Assembly: GCA_029251085.1 (NCBI GenBank) | Contig: JAQXDZ010000061.1 | Span: forward strand, 46,210-110,209 | Length of the DNA: 64,000 bases | Source: Mariniblastus sp. | GTDB taxonomy: Bacteria; Planctomycetota; Planctomycetia; Pirellulales; Pirellulaceae | Direction: 5' to 3' | Part shown: positions 1-11,110 of the stretch, in pieces | Numbering within the stretch: position 1 is the stretch's first letter | How the letters are laid out: each line of letters opens with the position of its first letter | The notes under the pieces: model-generated | Told to the model about the DNA's origin: nothing | The model's input: the letters and a program-made list of their open reading frames with translations, nothing else | Database searches by the model: none | Program-made: the position numbers and the translations under genes

Positions 1-262
1 CCGCTACCACCAGTTCTTCCAAGGCTGAGATAGCCTGTTGAGCATCCTCCCCAGTCGCTTCCAATTGAACCCTTGTTCCCTGGGTCGCGCCGAGTGTCAA
101 AATGTCCAACACGCTTTTGCCATCTACCCGGATATCATCTTTGACTACTTCAATCTTACAGTCATACTTCGAAGCGGTTGAAACAAACAAATACGCAGGG
201 CGCATATGCAAACCCTGAGGATTGCTAATTGTAACCATCGCTGATTGAAACTGTTCCGACAT
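1..262 (-). CDS. ptsH: HPr-family phosphocarrier protein (partial, runs off window start)
   Basis: Reverse-strand translation MSEQFQSAMVTISNPQGLHMRPAYLFVSTASKYDCKIEVVKDDIRVDGKSVLDILTLGATQGTRVQLEATGEDAQQAISALEELVVA: GLHxRPA active-site His motif and GKSxLxxLTLGA segment. Absent from the ORF track because it is truncated. Confidence 0.9.
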   Translation of the reverse strand, partial: MSEQFQSAMVTISNPQGLHMRPAYLFVSTASKYDCKIEVVKDDIRVDGKSVLDILTLGATQGTRVQLEATGEDAQQAISALEELVVA

Positions 263-310
263 CTGTAATTTGAGCCATCTAAGGTTGAATCAATAGTTTG
301 CCAAACAAGT

Positions 311-787
311 TTAGGAAGCGAACTGATTGTTATCAGCTTCTTCCAATATCTGCTGGATATCCTCAGAAGTCCGCGACTGCTTGAGGAATCGGCAAAAAGT
401 TTCATCCTGCAACTGCTTGGAAATATTTTCCAAAGCACGAAGATGGTCATTCGGCTGGTCAGGGGGAGAGATCAGCATAAAAAAGAGCTGAACCTGTTCT
501 CCATCGAGACTTTGAAAATCAACCCCGGTCGGGCTTACGCCAACCGTGCCGACCGGCTGACTAACACTCGGGTGTTTTGTGTGCGGAACGGCGATTCCTC
601 GACCGATCCCAGTGCTTCCTAGCTCTTCCCGTTTCAAGACTGCTTGGACGATCGCTTCTTGATCATCCCCACCAAGCTGTCCAGATTCGACCAAGCTGGC
701 GACTAACTCACGAACAACTCCTTCTTTGTCAGAAGAAGTTAACTCCGCTCTGATCGCTTCAGTTCTTACGAAATCAGAAAACTTCAT
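311..787 (-). CDS. ptsN: PTS sugar transporter subunit IIA (PtsN/fructose type)
   Basis: 158 aa; GSTGIGRGIAVPHTKHPSV active-site His region typical of EIIA-Ntr/Fru. Confidence 0.85.
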   Translation of the reverse strand: MKFSDFVRTEAIRAELTSSDKEGVVRELVASLVESGQLGGDDQEAIVQAVLKREELGSTGIGRGIAVPHTKHPSVSQPVGTVGVSPTGVDFQSLDGEQVQLFFMLISPPDQPNDHLRALENISKQLQDETFCRFLKQSRTSEDIQQILEEADNNQFAS

Positions 788-848
788 AAATGGTTCCTTT
801 TGTATGTTTGTTGTCTTGCAGACGATAAGTTCACTTCAAGCAAAAAAA

Positions 849-1193
849 TTACTCTGCTGATTCCTCTGGAATCTTGTGATCTCGCCCACGATGACTAATA
901 AGTTTTTCTTTATGTTTTTTTAACTGCTGTTCCATTTTGGAAACGGTACTGTCTAAAGCGACAAGCACGTTCGAGCCAGTGTCGGAAGCAAAGAAATCAT
1001 TGGTCTCTTCTGCCGAAACAATAATCTCAACTTTTGGAGTATCGGTATGCTCCAAATCCACCAACACCTGTATCGCTGTAGTACGATCAAAAAATTTAGG
1101 GAGTTTAGAAACTTTCGCTTTCATGGTTTCCTGAATCTCGTCACTCATGTTGCCATGTCTAGCAGTAACTTTGATTTCCACCCTGACCCCCAT
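849..1193 (-). CDS. hpf: Ribosome hibernation-promoting factor / sigma-54 modulation protein family
   Basis: VEIKVTARHGNMSDEIQETMKAKVSKLPKFFDRTTAIQVLVD; start placed at the internal Met (MGVRVEIKV) rather than the longer ORF start at 1301. Confidence 0.85.
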   Translation of the reverse strand: MGVRVEIKVTARHGNMSDEIQETMKAKVSKLPKFFDRTTAIQVLVDLEHTDTPKVEIIVSAEETNDFFASDTGSNVLVALDSTVSKMEQQLKKHKEKLISHRGRDHKIPEESAE

Positions 1194-1651
1194 TTCGAAA
1201 ATTTTATTGATTGCACGAGAGGTTTCCTCTCGAGGTTGTGTTTCCCTCAATTGTAGAGCGATCGAGAATTTCGAACAAATCCAAATCACTTCTGAGCCCA
1301 AAATTCATCGAGAATAGATGGTGATTTATGGAAACGCGTTAGAATGCCCGCCGCTCCAATCTTTGCGCTAATCGGCTGGACTTCGCACCGCTGGCAGAGC
1401 ATCCGAGCGACAAAGCGTAAAGGAATTCCTGGAAACGTCCCAAATTCGCGAATTTCTTCGGCAATTCACGCATTTCCCCGATCCGAACTGAAAATTACTC
1501 AGAGATCACACGCCCAATACGTAGCGACTTTCCCAAAAGCGACGGGGCTCGGAAGGAGTCGATCAGCGGGCGGGAAAGGCCACCTTCGAACGTTCAGGCA
1601 CTAAAAAACAACCGGAAAAGTCGAGTCAAACGTCCTATCGTCGCAACCAAT

Positions 1652-4600
1652 TTATGGAACCTTGGTAAAAATTGCCGGGATGTCCGCCTTTCGCACAGCT
1701 TCGTTAAATTTCTTAATCCCCTTTTGCACGACGTTTTCTTGCTTAGTAAGCAGGCCATCGATCTCCTTAATCAACTCATTGCGCACGGCAATCGACTGCC
1801 GCGTCGGTCGATTGTCACCCGCACTCACGACACCGACGAGACCGCTTAGACGATTATTAAGCCGAATTGGATAGTTCAGTGGATCCTGAGGGCTTTCATT
1901 TTTCGTTTGGTAAAGCGCCTGCTCGACCTCTAAAAGCTCGCGATCCAACTTTTTAGCTTTCTCTACCAGCTCTTCATTACCACCCGCTTTTTCAAGTCTA
2001 TCTCGAAGACTCTTGAGCTGCGTGCGGATATCGCGGGTATTTTTAATTGCCAAATGAATTTCACTCAGTTTGTCACGCACTCCAATCAAGAACTTGAATT
2101 GGGCCTGAAAATCACTGAGCGTGGCGGAAGACCTTGGGTCTTTTTCAATTTTAAAATCAATGGTTTGACTGAAGATCATATTTTCAGTCGAGGTCGACAC
2201 TTCATCATCCGAAGCCCGCTCAGAGACGGTCAGCTTAGCCCGATAAGTCCCGGGGACAGCCACAGGGCCTCCCGTGCCTCCGCCCCAGAGCACCATTCCT
2301 TCAAATGTTTCCGCATTGGGGTACCTCATATCCCATCGCAGCTCATTGAACCCCGCTACCAAATTGAGCTTCTTTTCTTTGCGTGCAGAATCTGGTTGGG
2401 TACTAAAGGTTTGAATCAAGTCACCGGAAGGAGATAGCAGCTGCAATTCTGTTTTCATATTCTCTTTGGGTACTTCTTGGGCATAAAACCGAATCGGCAC
2501 CCCTGCAAGCACATTTTGACCGGCGGTTCTTCCGGGAGAGCGGCTACCACCGCCACGCATTCGAATCGTTGGCCGTGTCTCCAACAGCTGCATCTGGTTG
2601 TCTAGTAACTCCGGCGTCCACTGGTGAATCGGACTAAGATCGTCCATCAACCAAAACGATCTGCCCTGCGTCGCTACGATCAAATCTCCGTTTTTAACAG
2701 CGAGATCGGTAATTGGAACAATCGGCAAATTGCACTGAAACTGGCTCCAGTGATCACCGTCATCAAATGAAATGTAGAGCCCCGACTCGGTTCCTGCGTA
2801 CAACAATCCTTCCCGAGCCGGGTCGGCTCGGACCACACGGGTGAACGCCTGACGGTCAATCCCGTCACTAATTGCCGTCCAGGACTTGCCGTAATCTTCC
2901 GTCTTGAAAAGGTACGGTTTAAAATCATCGAGCTTATATCGAGTAGCGGCTAGATAAAGCCCTCCCGGAAGCGTGGGGTGCGGTTCAATCGAATTGATCT
3001 GAGCCCATTCCGGCAAATCGGGAGGCGTAACATTAGCCCATTTTTTTCCTCCATCACGCGTCACGTGTAATAGCCCGTCATCCGAACCTGCCCACAGCAC
3101 ATCTTTCTCTATCGCGGATTCACAGGCTGCAAAAATCGTGCAGTAATATTCGACGCTCGTATTGTCTTGCGTGATTGGACCTCCGGACGAACCTAATTTG
3201 GACGGGTCGTTTCGTGTCAGATCACCACTAATTCTTTTCCAGCTATCTCCTCCGTTGGTCGTTTTGAAAAGCACGTTCCCAGCGGTGTACAACACTTTCG
3301 GATCGTGCTTCGAAAAGAAGATAGGGAAGTTCCACTGAAACCGATACTTGCCGTCTCCCGCCCCATGCCCCATCGGGTTATCAGGCCAAACGTGAATATT
3401 ACGAGTCTCCTGCGTTCGATGATTGACTCGAGTCAAATAACCACCGTAGGAACCGCCGTACACAATCTCTGGATCTTCCGGATCAGGCGCAATGAATCCA
3501 CTCTCACCGCCGGCTGTCGGCATCCAATCTCGTTCACCAATACTTCGCCCTCCCGTTCGGCTCAACATCCGAACGGTAGAATTATCTTGTTGGGCACCAT
3601 AGATTCGATACGGGAAATGATTATCGGTCGTGACGCGATAAAACTGTGCAGTCGGCTGATTTTCGTAAGTCGACCAAGTCTTACCGCGGTTCAATGAAAT
3701 CTGAACCCCTCCGTCATCCGCGATTGCCATGCGTTGCGGATCATTCGGAGCGATCCATAAATCATGATGGTCACCATGGGGAGTGGAAATCGAATCAAAC
3801 GATTTCCCCGCGTCACCAGATCTCCAAAACCGCACGTTCAAGACATACACCTCGTCAACATTTTCCGGCCCGGCATAGACTCTCGTGTAATACCACGCTC
3901 GCTGCCGCAATTTCCGTTCGTCGTTAATTCGAACCCAGGATTCGCCGCCGTTATCGCTTCGGAAAAGACCACCCTCTTTGGCTTCCACCATGGCCCAAAC
4001 GCGATTGGAATCAACGGGCGAAACAGCGACACCACAGATCCCAATCGTCCCACCGGGTAGTCCGTCATTGCGAGTTATTTCTGTCCACGTATCGCCGCCG
4101 TCGTTACTCTTCCAAATACCCGAACCCTCACCTCCACTTTCAAGACTAAAAGGGGTTCGCTTGATTTTCCAAGTGGTCGCGAACAGGACGTTTGAACTCT
4201 GTGGATCAATCACTAAATCAACAGCGCCAACCTCTTCATTGACGAACAAAACTCGCTTCCATGTGGTGCCTCCATCGGTACTCTTAAAAACGCCACGTTC
4301 CTGATTAGCTCCGAACAAATGCCCTAAGACTGCTGCATAGACAATATTTGGATTAGTTGGATGGATGCGAATTCGAGGAATGCGTCGAGAATCTTCCAAC
4401 CCCATCTGCTTCCACGACTTCCCTCCATCAAGAGACTTCCACACACCATTACCGTGAGAAACGTTTCCGCGAATGGTTACCTCACCACCGCCCACGTAAA
4501 TTACATTCGGATTGGATGGGGAGACGGCGATGGAACCAATCGATCCTCCAAAAAATCCATCCGAGATATTCTCCCAACTCGACCCTGCGTCCTCGGTCTT

Positions 4601-4831
4601 CCAAACTCCGCCTCCTGCGGCTCCCATGTAATAAAGCATCGGATTGTCAGCAACACCCGAAGTTGCCGCTGACCGGCCCCCGCGATACGGGCCCAAGGAT
4701 CGAAAAGACAACGATTCAAAAAAAGATTGTTGAGCATCGTCTACGACAGTGGGTTGCGCCTGCACAAAATCACCGACACTAAAAACAAGCCCCAGCGCCG
4801 CGGCCATTACAAACATTAAATGTGGAAGCAT
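1652..4831 (-). CDS. Secreted BNR/sortilin-type beta-propeller protein (VPS10-like, WD40/YVTN/BNR repeats)
   Basis: 1059 aa with signal peptide; repeated GVWKSxDGGxTW / SxDGGxxW BNR motifs; C-terminal coiled region. Confidence 0.85.
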   Translation of the reverse strand: MLPHLMFVMAAALGLVFSVGDFVQAQPTVVDDAQQSFFESLSFRSLGPYRGGRSAATSGVADNPMLYYMGAAGGGVWKTEDAGSSWENISDGFFGGSIGSIAVSPSNPNVIYVGGGEVTIRGNVSHGNGVWKSLDGGKSWKQMGLEDSRRIPRIRIHPTNPNIVYAAVLGHLFGANQERGVFKSTDGGTTWKRVLFVNEEVGAVDLVIDPQSSNVLFATTWKIKRTPFSLESGGEGSGIWKSNDGGDTWTEITRNDGLPGGTIGICGVAVSPVDSNRVWAMVEAKEGGLFRSDNGGESWVRINDERKLRQRAWYYTRVYAGPENVDEVYVLNVRFWRSGDAGKSFDSISTPHGDHHDLWIAPNDPQRMAIADDGGVQISLNRGKTWSTYENQPTAQFYRVTTDNHFPYRIYGAQQDNSTVRMLSRTGGRSIGERDWMPTAGGESGFIAPDPEDPEIVYGGSYGGYLTRVNHRTQETRNIHVWPDNPMGHGAGDGKYRFQWNFPIFFSKHDPKVLYTAGNVLFKTTNGGDSWKRISGDLTRNDPSKLGSSGGPITQDNTSVEYYCTIFAACESAIEKDVLWAGSDDGLLHVTRDGGKKWANVTPPDLPEWAQINSIEPHPTLPGGLYLAATRYKLDDFKPYLFKTEDYGKSWTAISDGIDRQAFTRVVRADPAREGLLYAGTESGLYISFDDGDHWSQFQCNLPIVPITDLAVKNGDLIVATQGRSFWLMDDLSPIHQWTPELLDNQMQLLETRPTIRMRGGGSRSPGRTAGQNVLAGVPIRFYAQEVPKENMKTELQLLSPSGDLIQTFSTQPDSARKEKKLNLVAGFNELRWDMRYPNAETFEGMVLWGGGTGGPVAVPGTYRAKLTVSERASDDEVSTSTENMIFSQTIDFKIEKDPRSSATLSDFQAQFKFLIGVRDKLSEIHLAIKNTRDIRTQLKSLRDRLEKAGGNEELVEKAKKLDRELLEVEQALYQTKNESPQDPLNYPIRLNNRLSGLVGVVSAGDNRPTRQSIAVRNELIKEIDGLLTKQENVVQKGIKKFNEAVRKADIPAIFTKVP

Positions 4832-5051
4832 GATGAATTACCAAATTCAGTAAAATAATTTTCAGCAGCGAACAATCCTGAGAGTGGATCGTCGTCCATT
4901 GTAATCAAAGCGAATTCTCTCAGACTGTTTTACTTTAAAAACAGCGCAGCGCGAGTGATTCAATCGCGAAAGTGAATTCGCTCACCAATGGACCTGCCGA
5001 TCGACCTGAAAGATAGCGTCTCAATCAGGCACACCCGTTCAACCGCCAGAA

Positions 5052-5540
5052 TTATGATCTCGTGAAAGTCTGAAATGAATAATCGAAACTATTCTTTTCG
5101 TCCTTTTGAAAACTGGATTCCTCGACGAGAGTCCAATCATTCCATTCAATTTCAGGCAGTTTCGTATCACCGTCGATTTCGGTGTGCACTCGGGTGAGGT
5201 GAATTTCGTTAACAAACGGAATGGCGAGTCGGTAAATCTCCGCGCCTCCGGTAACAAACGGAAGATCGTCTTCGCCACACAAGGCAATCGCTTCTTCAAT
5301 TGAATTTGCGATCAATGCACCATCACACACAAAATCAGATTGACGGGTTACGATCACCGTGGTTCTCCCCGGCAACAGTCGACCAATGGAATCAAAGGTC
5401 TTTCGCCCCATGATAATGTGATGCCCCATCGTCAGACGTTTGAATCGCCGCAAATCGGCAGACAACTGCCACGGCAGATCTCCGTTGATTCCGATGACTT
5501 CGTTCTCAGCCGCAGCCACAATCATTGCTAATTTATTCAT
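5052..5540 (-). CDS. folA: Dihydrofolate reductase
   Basis: MNKLAMIVAAAENEVIGINGDLPWQLSADLRRFKRLTMGHHIIMGRKTFDSIGRLLPGRTTVIVTR; directly downstream of thyA. Confidence 0.95.
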   Translation of the reverse strand: MNKLAMIVAAAENEVIGINGDLPWQLSADLRRFKRLTMGHHIIMGRKTFDSIGRLLPGRTTVIVTRQSDFVCDGALIANSIEEAIALCGEDDLPFVTGGAEIYRLAIPFVNEIHLTRVHTEIDGDTKLPEIEWNDWTLVEESSFQKDEKNSFDYSFQTFTRS

Positions 5541-5579
5541 CGACCTTATCCGTTTCGATCTTGCAATCACCGACCGCAA

Positions 5580-6380
5580 TTACACAGCAACCTTACCCTT
5601 GATGTGAGGATGAGCTTCATATTGTAAGAGCTCGAAATCCTCGAATTTGAAATCAAAGATTGATTTTACATTTTCATTGATCGACAGTTTCGGCAATTGC
5701 TTAGGCTCACGAGACAACTGCAAATCCACTTGCTCGAGATGATTCGAATAGAGATGGGCGTCGCCAAGCGTGTGGACAAAATCACCGGGTTTTAATCCAG
5801 TGACTTGCGCTACCATGCAAGTCAGTGCTGCGTACGAGCCTATGTTAAAGGGTACACCTAGAAAGACATCTGCACTGCGTTGGTAAAGCTGGCAGGACAA
5901 TTCGCCGTTGGCAACATAGAATTGGAAAAAAGCATGACACGGAGGTAATTTCATTTTTGGAATTTCAGCCACGTTCCAAGCGCTCACAATTAGACGCCGC
6001 GAGTCTGGATTGTGTTGAATCTCATGGATTACCTGTGAAATTTGATCAATCGTCGTGCCGTCCGCGCCTTGCCAACTTCGCCACTGCGATCCATAGACAG
6101 GGCCGAGCTCCCCATTTTCATCGGCCCACTCATTCCAGATTCGAACGCCGTTTTCTTGAAGATATCGAACATTCGTGTCACCGCTCAAAAACCAAAGGAG
6201 TTCGTGAATAATGCTTTTGAAATGCAGTTTTTTCGTAGTGATCATCGGAAACGAGTCACGAAGATCAAAACGCATCTGGTATCCGAATACGCTTTTCGTT
6301 CCGGTTCCGGTGCGATCGGTTTTCTCAACACCACGGTCGAGAATATGTCGAAGAAGGTCTAGATATTGTTGCATCATCAT
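5580..6380 (-). CDS. thyA: Thymidylate synthase
   Basis: [35 protein letters not shown]...[11 protein letters not shown]...[12 protein letters not shown]...[17 protein letters not shown]; start placed at [10 protein letters not shown]. Confidence 0.95.
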   Translation of the reverse strand: MMMQQYLDLLRHILDRGVEKTDRTGTGTKSVFGYQMRFDLRDSFPMITTKKLHFKSIIHELLWFLSGDTNVRYLQENGVRIWNEWADENGELGPVYGSQWRSWQGADGTTIDQISQVIHEIQHNPDSRRLIVSAWNVAEIPKMKLPPCHAFFQFYVANGELSCQLYQRSADVFLGVPFNIGSYAALTCMVAQVTGLKPGDFVHTLGDAHLYSNHLEQVDLQLSREPKQLPKLSINENVKSIFDFKFEDFELLQYEAHPHIKGKVAV

Positions 6381-6647
6381 TTTGTATGGGTTGAAGTTGA
6401 AGGATTCAAGCCCGGCAATTCCCTCTAATCTGGTCCACTGCCAGAAAACACCTAATATTTGGCAATATTTGAGATCTCCCCGCCCGTTTTGCTCACCTCC
6501 TTCGAGGGATCCGACTGAGGCTCTATGATCATCCACCGTAGAACCGCCTCGGGTATTTGAAAAACACCGGCGACCACGCCAACGCAACCAGACCCTCCAC
6601 CGCGTCACCCTTTGAGATCTGTCATCGAAAACTCTCAACCATCTCCA

Positions 6648-7610
6648 ATGCCATCCAACCGACTAGCAGACGTCAGTTTGTTACTCGTCGCCTTTATTTG
6701 GGGCATCAATATGGCAGTTATGAAGATGGGGATCTCAATGATAGATCCCTTTGCGTTCAACTCGGTTCGGCTTTCCCTTTCTGCAATCACGCTCGGAGTC
6801 TGCGTATGGTTAGAAAATCGCAGTCGAAAAATTAATTCTGAGCAGAAACCAACTTCAAACTCGCTTCCCCCCTCCGTAAAAAAGTGGGGAGTCGTTATCG
6901 CATTTGGGCTTCTCTCTGGAGGCTTCTATCAAATTCTATTTGCGATCGGTATGGATCGCACAACCGCCGGTGACTCAGCATTAATCATGTCGTCGATTCC
7001 GATGTGGACCGCTCTGCTGGCCTTCATTTTTCTCCGAGAAAACTTGGAAAAAATTTGGATTGGGTTGGCTATCACTTTCGTCGGCACGCTCGTTATCACG
7101 CTCCAAAGCGGCGGCATCGACTTCTCCAATGAAAACTTGGTTGGCAATTCAATCATTCTCATCGCAGCACTTGCCTGGTCGACGGGAGTCATTATCAGTC
7201 GCCCGCTCATGAAAACGATAACGCCCATTCAATTAGCATTCTATGCGACCGTTGGGACGCTTCCAATTCACTATTTTATGGCATGGTTTGTCCAGACCGA
7301 CGGGTTGAACCATCTAAATCAGCCTTCGATTTTATTCTGCATTGGGTACTCAGGAATCTTTTCAACGGGCTTGGCCTATGCCATGTGGAATTATGGGGTT
7401 CATAAACTCGGAGCATCGCACGCCTCTGTTTATCAAAACCTTGTGCCTCTGGTTGCCTTAGCTGCCGCGTGGATCTCACCACTCAATGAAAAAATTACCT
7501 GGATCCAAATACTCGGAGGGTTTCTTATTATTTTTGGATTACTCGTCACGCAAAAATTGCGAACGAGTCCTGCCGAATCCCCAACCACTAAACTTCAGCG
7601 AAAACTTTAA
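6648..7610 (+). CDS. EamA/DMT-family transporter
   Basis: About 10 hydrophobic segments, two EamA-like halves ([15 protein letters not shown]; ...[14 protein letters not shown]). Start uncertain (TTG 6612 or ATG 6648). Confidence 0.8.
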   Translation: MPSNRLADVSLLLVAFIWGINMAVMKMGISMIDPFAFNSVRLSLSAITLGVCVWLENRSRKINSEQKPTSNSLPPSVKKWGVVIAFGLLSGGFYQILFAIGMDRTTAGDSALIMSSIPMWTALLAFIFLRENLEKIWIGLAITFVGTLVITLQSGGIDFSNENLVGNSIILIAALAWSTGVIISRPLMKTITPIQLAFYATVGTLPIHYFMAWFVQTDGLNHLNQPSILFCIGYSGIFSTGLAYAMWNYGVHKLGASHASVYQNLVPLVALAAAWISPLNEKITWIQILGGFLIIFGLLVTQKLRTSPAESPTTKLQRKL

Positions 7611-7774
7611 ATTTCGCAATAAAATCAGTGCTATCAATGCGGCAATCCGAATTTGGATATTTTTTTTCGATTTCCTCTGAGTGAGCACCCGATGACAGCA
7701 AGCAGACGCATGCTTCTCGTTTCCGACGCGATGTTCATTCGCAACTCTCCTAGGACCTGATTCAGGGCTAAAAA

Positions 7775-8731
7775 ATGCCACGGTTTTCTATCATCATCCC
7801 ACTGACGGGTGACGAACGTTTATTCGATCAGACGCTGGCTTCGATTTTACGAGATCGATCGCCCTCAAGCGAAATACTCGTCATTCACGATGGCACCTAC
7901 CAAGATCCTCACCAACTGAGCGACGAAGTCACCTTCGTATCCACCGAAAAAAGATCTGATTTAATTTCGATGTTCAATCGTGGTGTCAGTCTTTCGACCG
8001 GTGACTTTTTGGCATTTATCCGCCCGGGAATTGAACTGCCCTCGGATTGGCAATTAACGGTCGAAGACGCCTTTAGCCAACCCCACATTGCCAGCGTCTC
8101 CCCACTGATCACGACTCCGGCAGAACCTCATAAAATTGTCACCGCTGGCGTTGAGGCTGGGGTCGGTTTTCAAAGAAAAATGACGGGCGCGCGTTGGCGG
8201 ACGACGCCCGCAAAATTGAAGCGGGTTTCACCGCTTGGCCCAACCTCATGGGCGGCGTTCTACCGTCGCTCTGCAATCGAGCAAATTCATCCAATTTCTG
8301 AAAATCTCAGTTCAATTTTTCTTGATCAAGAAATTGCGATGAGCCTGCGAACGCTCGGAATGGGAACCCTCTTTAGCCCCGAAACGAACTTAGAAGTCGA
8401 ACGGCCAGGTCTCATAACAGGCGAACAGAAATTGCCGCACGGTCAGTCCGCCCAGCGAGCGTTTCGCCGACAGGCGATTAACGGACGTTCCGTTTTGCGG
8501 ACTGCCACGCTAGTCGCCTGGGATCTTCTAAATGCTCCACTGCAACCTTGGCGATTGCAACAAGCGGGCGGTCGAATTTCGGCGGTATTGCATCGGCGAG
8601 AAGACCGCGAACACGGTGCCTACCTGACGAAAATCGCTGCCGAGAATCAATCACTGATTCCGTTGGAATTACCGCTTCCATCTGTAAGAGGCAGTGCTCT
8701 AGAGTTGCCAACAACGCGTCGCGCCGCCTAG
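7775..8731 (+). CDS. Glycosyltransferase family 2-like protein
   Basis: MPRFSIIIPLTGDERLFDQTLASILRDRSPSSEILVIHDGTYQD...NRGVSLSTGDFLAFIRPGIEL resembles a GT-A nucleotide-binding domain. Confidence 0.7.
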   Translation: MPRFSIIIPLTGDERLFDQTLASILRDRSPSSEILVIHDGTYQDPHQLSDEVTFVSTEKRSDLISMFNRGVSLSTGDFLAFIRPGIELPSDWQLTVEDAFSQPHIASVSPLITTPAEPHKIVTAGVEAGVGFQRKMTGARWRTTPAKLKRVSPLGPTSWAAFYRRSAIEQIHPISENLSSIFLDQEIAMSLRTLGMGTLFSPETNLEVERPGLITGEQKLPHGQSAQRAFRRQAINGRSVLRTATLVAWDLLNAPLQPWRLQQAGGRISAVLHRREDREHGAYLTKIAAENQSLIPLELPLPSVRGSALELPTTRRAA

Positions 8732-9091
8732 TCGAATCACTGCCAACGACAGTAGACCCAAACAACTCCAGAACAAATCGGATTCGAACTCCCCATGGAT
8801 CCGTGAAATATCGCACCGTGATGCGGTTTTCTCTTTAGAGTCGTCCCTGCGCTGTCAGTGTGAAATTTTCCAGTGGCGGTTATACTTAGTTGATTCAAAA
8901 CGAGCTAAGCCGATCGAATCGCGAAGATCGTATGGCTCGATTTAGCTGGTTCCACTCGATACGGGCATGACCCCAATATCGAGACGAACGGCTGATTTGA
9001 ATCGAGTGGGCTCTTTGTCTTTAATTCTTCAATCTTGCTTTTCGGCAAACTCTGCCGGATGGCATAAAACTGGATTCTAACGGAACAGAAA

Positions 9092-10369
9092 ATGTATCTT
9101 CGATTGGCCAAACGAATGTTGCTCGAAACAGACAAACGTCTGCTTTGGAAACTGGCATGGAACATGGGATTCAAAGGTTGGCGAAGTGTTCAAAAACATA
9201 AAAAGCGTTTAAAGAACGGAAAGTTCTTCCCGCCCTATCTCTACATTTCAATTATTAACAGTTGCAATTTGCGTTGCACTGGTTGCTGGGTCGATGTCGC
9301 GTCAAAACAGAGCAAGATAGACGTCGAAGCGATGAACCGAATGATCGGTTCAGCCAAGAAGCAGGGGAACTCATTTTTTGGTTTGCTTGGCGGTGAGCCG
9401 TTCATGCACAAAGAATTATTTGAGATTCTGGAAGCACACCCAGACGTTTATTTCCAGGTGTTTACCAACGGACATTTCATCACCGATGAAGTCGCGAAAC
9501 GGCTGCGTCGTTGTGGAAATGTGACGCCCTTGATCAGCGTCGAAGGGACAGAGATCATCAGCGATCAGCGTCGAGGAAAATCAGGAGTGTTGTCAGCAAC
9601 AATGGCTGGTCTTCAGAATTGCTTAAACAACAAAGTGATGACCGGAGTTTGCACTAGCCTATGTCAAACCAACTTTGAAGAACTCCTTCGTGAAGAATGG
9701 ATTGACCGGCTGATTGAAATGGGCGTCCTTTACACCTGGTACCATGTGTACCGCCCTATGGGACCTGACCCTGCTCCCGAACTTGCATTGACCCCCGAAC
9801 AGCAACGGACAGCAAGGCAATTTGTGGTCGACATGCGATGCAAAAAACCAATCATCGTCATCGATGCTTACTACGACGCGGACGGCAAGGCACTCTGTCC
9901 CGCTGCCACCGGGTTCACCCACCACATCAACCCCTGGGGCGACATCGAGCCTTGCCCGATCATTCAGTTCGCCAAGGAATCAATTCATGACGAACGACCG
10001 CTGGATCAGGTGTTCAATGAGTCGGAGTTCTTAACTGACTTCCGCAAAACTGCCGCGCAAAATACCCGTGGCTGCATCGTTCTCGAACGGCCTGATTTAA
10101 TTGAATCCCTCGCAGAAAAACACGGGGCAAAAGATTCGACAGCAAGGAAGACAGCCATCGCTGAATTGCGTGCAACCCAACCCCATCCGTCTCAGTATTC
10201 CCCGGATTTAGAACCGATTCCCGAAAGAAGCTGGGCCTATCGCCTTGCGAAAAAAATTGCCTATCATGACTACGGAGTCTATGATCAACACTTCGAGAAA
10301 GACAATTGGCAAGATCCGCTCGAAGCCAATCCGCCCCAGCCAGATTCTGAGCTGGTACAACTCAAATAA
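9092..10369 (+). CDS. Radical SAM protein with C-terminal SPASM-like Cys region
   Basis: NSCNLRCTGCWVD (CxxxCxxC), GGEPFM, and downstream CPAATGFTHHINPWGDIEPCPIIQFA. Confidence 0.88.
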   Translation: MYLRLAKRMLLETDKRLLWKLAWNMGFKGWRSVQKHKKRLKNGKFFPPYLYISIINSCNLRCTGCWVDVASKQSKIDVEAMNRMIGSAKKQGNSFFGLLGGEPFMHKELFEILEAHPDVYFQVFTNGHFITDEVAKRLRRCGNVTPLISVEGTEIISDQRRGKSGVLSATMAGLQNCLNNKVMTGVCTSLCQTNFEELLREEWIDRLIEMGVLYTWYHVYRPMGPDPAPELALTPEQQRTARQFVVDMRCKKPIIVIDAYYDADGKALCPAATGFTHHINPWGDIEPCPIIQFAKESIHDERPLDQVFNESEFLTDFRKTAAQNTRGCIVLERPDLIESLAEKHGAKDSTARKTAIAELRATQPHPSQYSPDLEPIPERSWAYRLAKKIAYHDYGVYDQHFEKDNWQDPLEANPPQPDSELVQLK

Positions 10370-10410
10370 GAATCAAAACTAAATCGCAATTTTTCAAACG
10401 GCTAGAATTC

Positions 10411-11076
10411 TTGAATACATTTCTTATCGTACTTTTAGTAATTGCAATTATTTCTTTAATTATAGGCGGCATCAGTCTTGCGATCCTCTACGAAAAGAAA
10501 CGGACGCAAAAGCTAAAAGAAATTGCCGAAGACATGGGGCTGTCATTCGTCCCCGCTGGTGATCCCCATCTACTCACTCGTTTCTCAGATTTCAAACTTT
10601 TCAACATTGGCCGCTCCCGGAAAATGACGAATCTGATTCAGGGGGACAGCGGTGAAGTCAAACTCGCAATCTTTGAATACAGGTACACCACCGGAAGCGG
10701 GAAAAACTCGAAATCCTACCTGCAGTCGGTCGTTTCACTTCATTCGACTGACTTAGTTTGTCCAGATTTCACCATCCGCCCCGAAAACTTTCTTGACAGA
10801 ATCGGCAGCGCCCTCGGATTTCAAGATATTGATTTCGACGATCACGCGGAGTTTTCAAGTAAATTCGTTTTGCAAGGGTCCAACGAACAACAACTCAGGC
10901 AGTATTTCAATCGCGAAACATTGGACTTCTTTGCAGAAAGACCGGACATATGCGTGGAAGCTCAGTCCGGCACCCTGTTTTACTATCGCGTGAATAAACG
11001 AATCAATCCCGACCAAATCAAAGACAGCCTCGGCGAGGCCTACGAAGTTTTTGGCATGATGATAGACCACGAGTAA
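10411..11076 (+). CDS. Hypothetical single-pass membrane protein
   Basis: N-terminal TM (FLIVLLVIAIISLIIGGISLAILYEKKR) then a soluble domain; TTG start. Confidence 0.65.
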   Translation: MNTFLIVLLVIAIISLIIGGISLAILYEKKRTQKLKEIAEDMGLSFVPAGDPHLLTRFSDFKLFNIGRSRKMTNLIQGDSGEVKLAIFEYRYTTGSGKNSKSYLQSVVSLHSTDLVCPDFTIRPENFLDRIGSALGFQDIDFDDHAEFSSKFVLQGSNEQQLRQYFNRETLDFFAERPDICVEAQSGTLFYYRVNKRINPDQIKDSLGEAYEVFGMMIDHE

Positions 11077-11110
11077 GCACACCATGAGCGACGCTGCTCA
11101 AACCGTGGGC

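Noticed and set aside
1344-1604. 86-aa plus-strand ORF
   Set aside because: Composition not protein-like and no recognisable motif; likely chance ORF in an intergenic gap.
6381-6638. 86-residue N-terminal extension of thyA in the ORF track
   Set aside because: Extension is low-quality sequence with no ThyA homology; the conserved protein begins at [14 protein letters not shown].
8770-8830. tRNA-like GGATTCGAACTCCCC segment and nearby CGCA...TGCG hairpin
   Set aside because: T-arm stem does not pair properly on either strand and no D-arm/anticodon arm is found; the 4-bp hairpin is too weak to call a terminator confidently.
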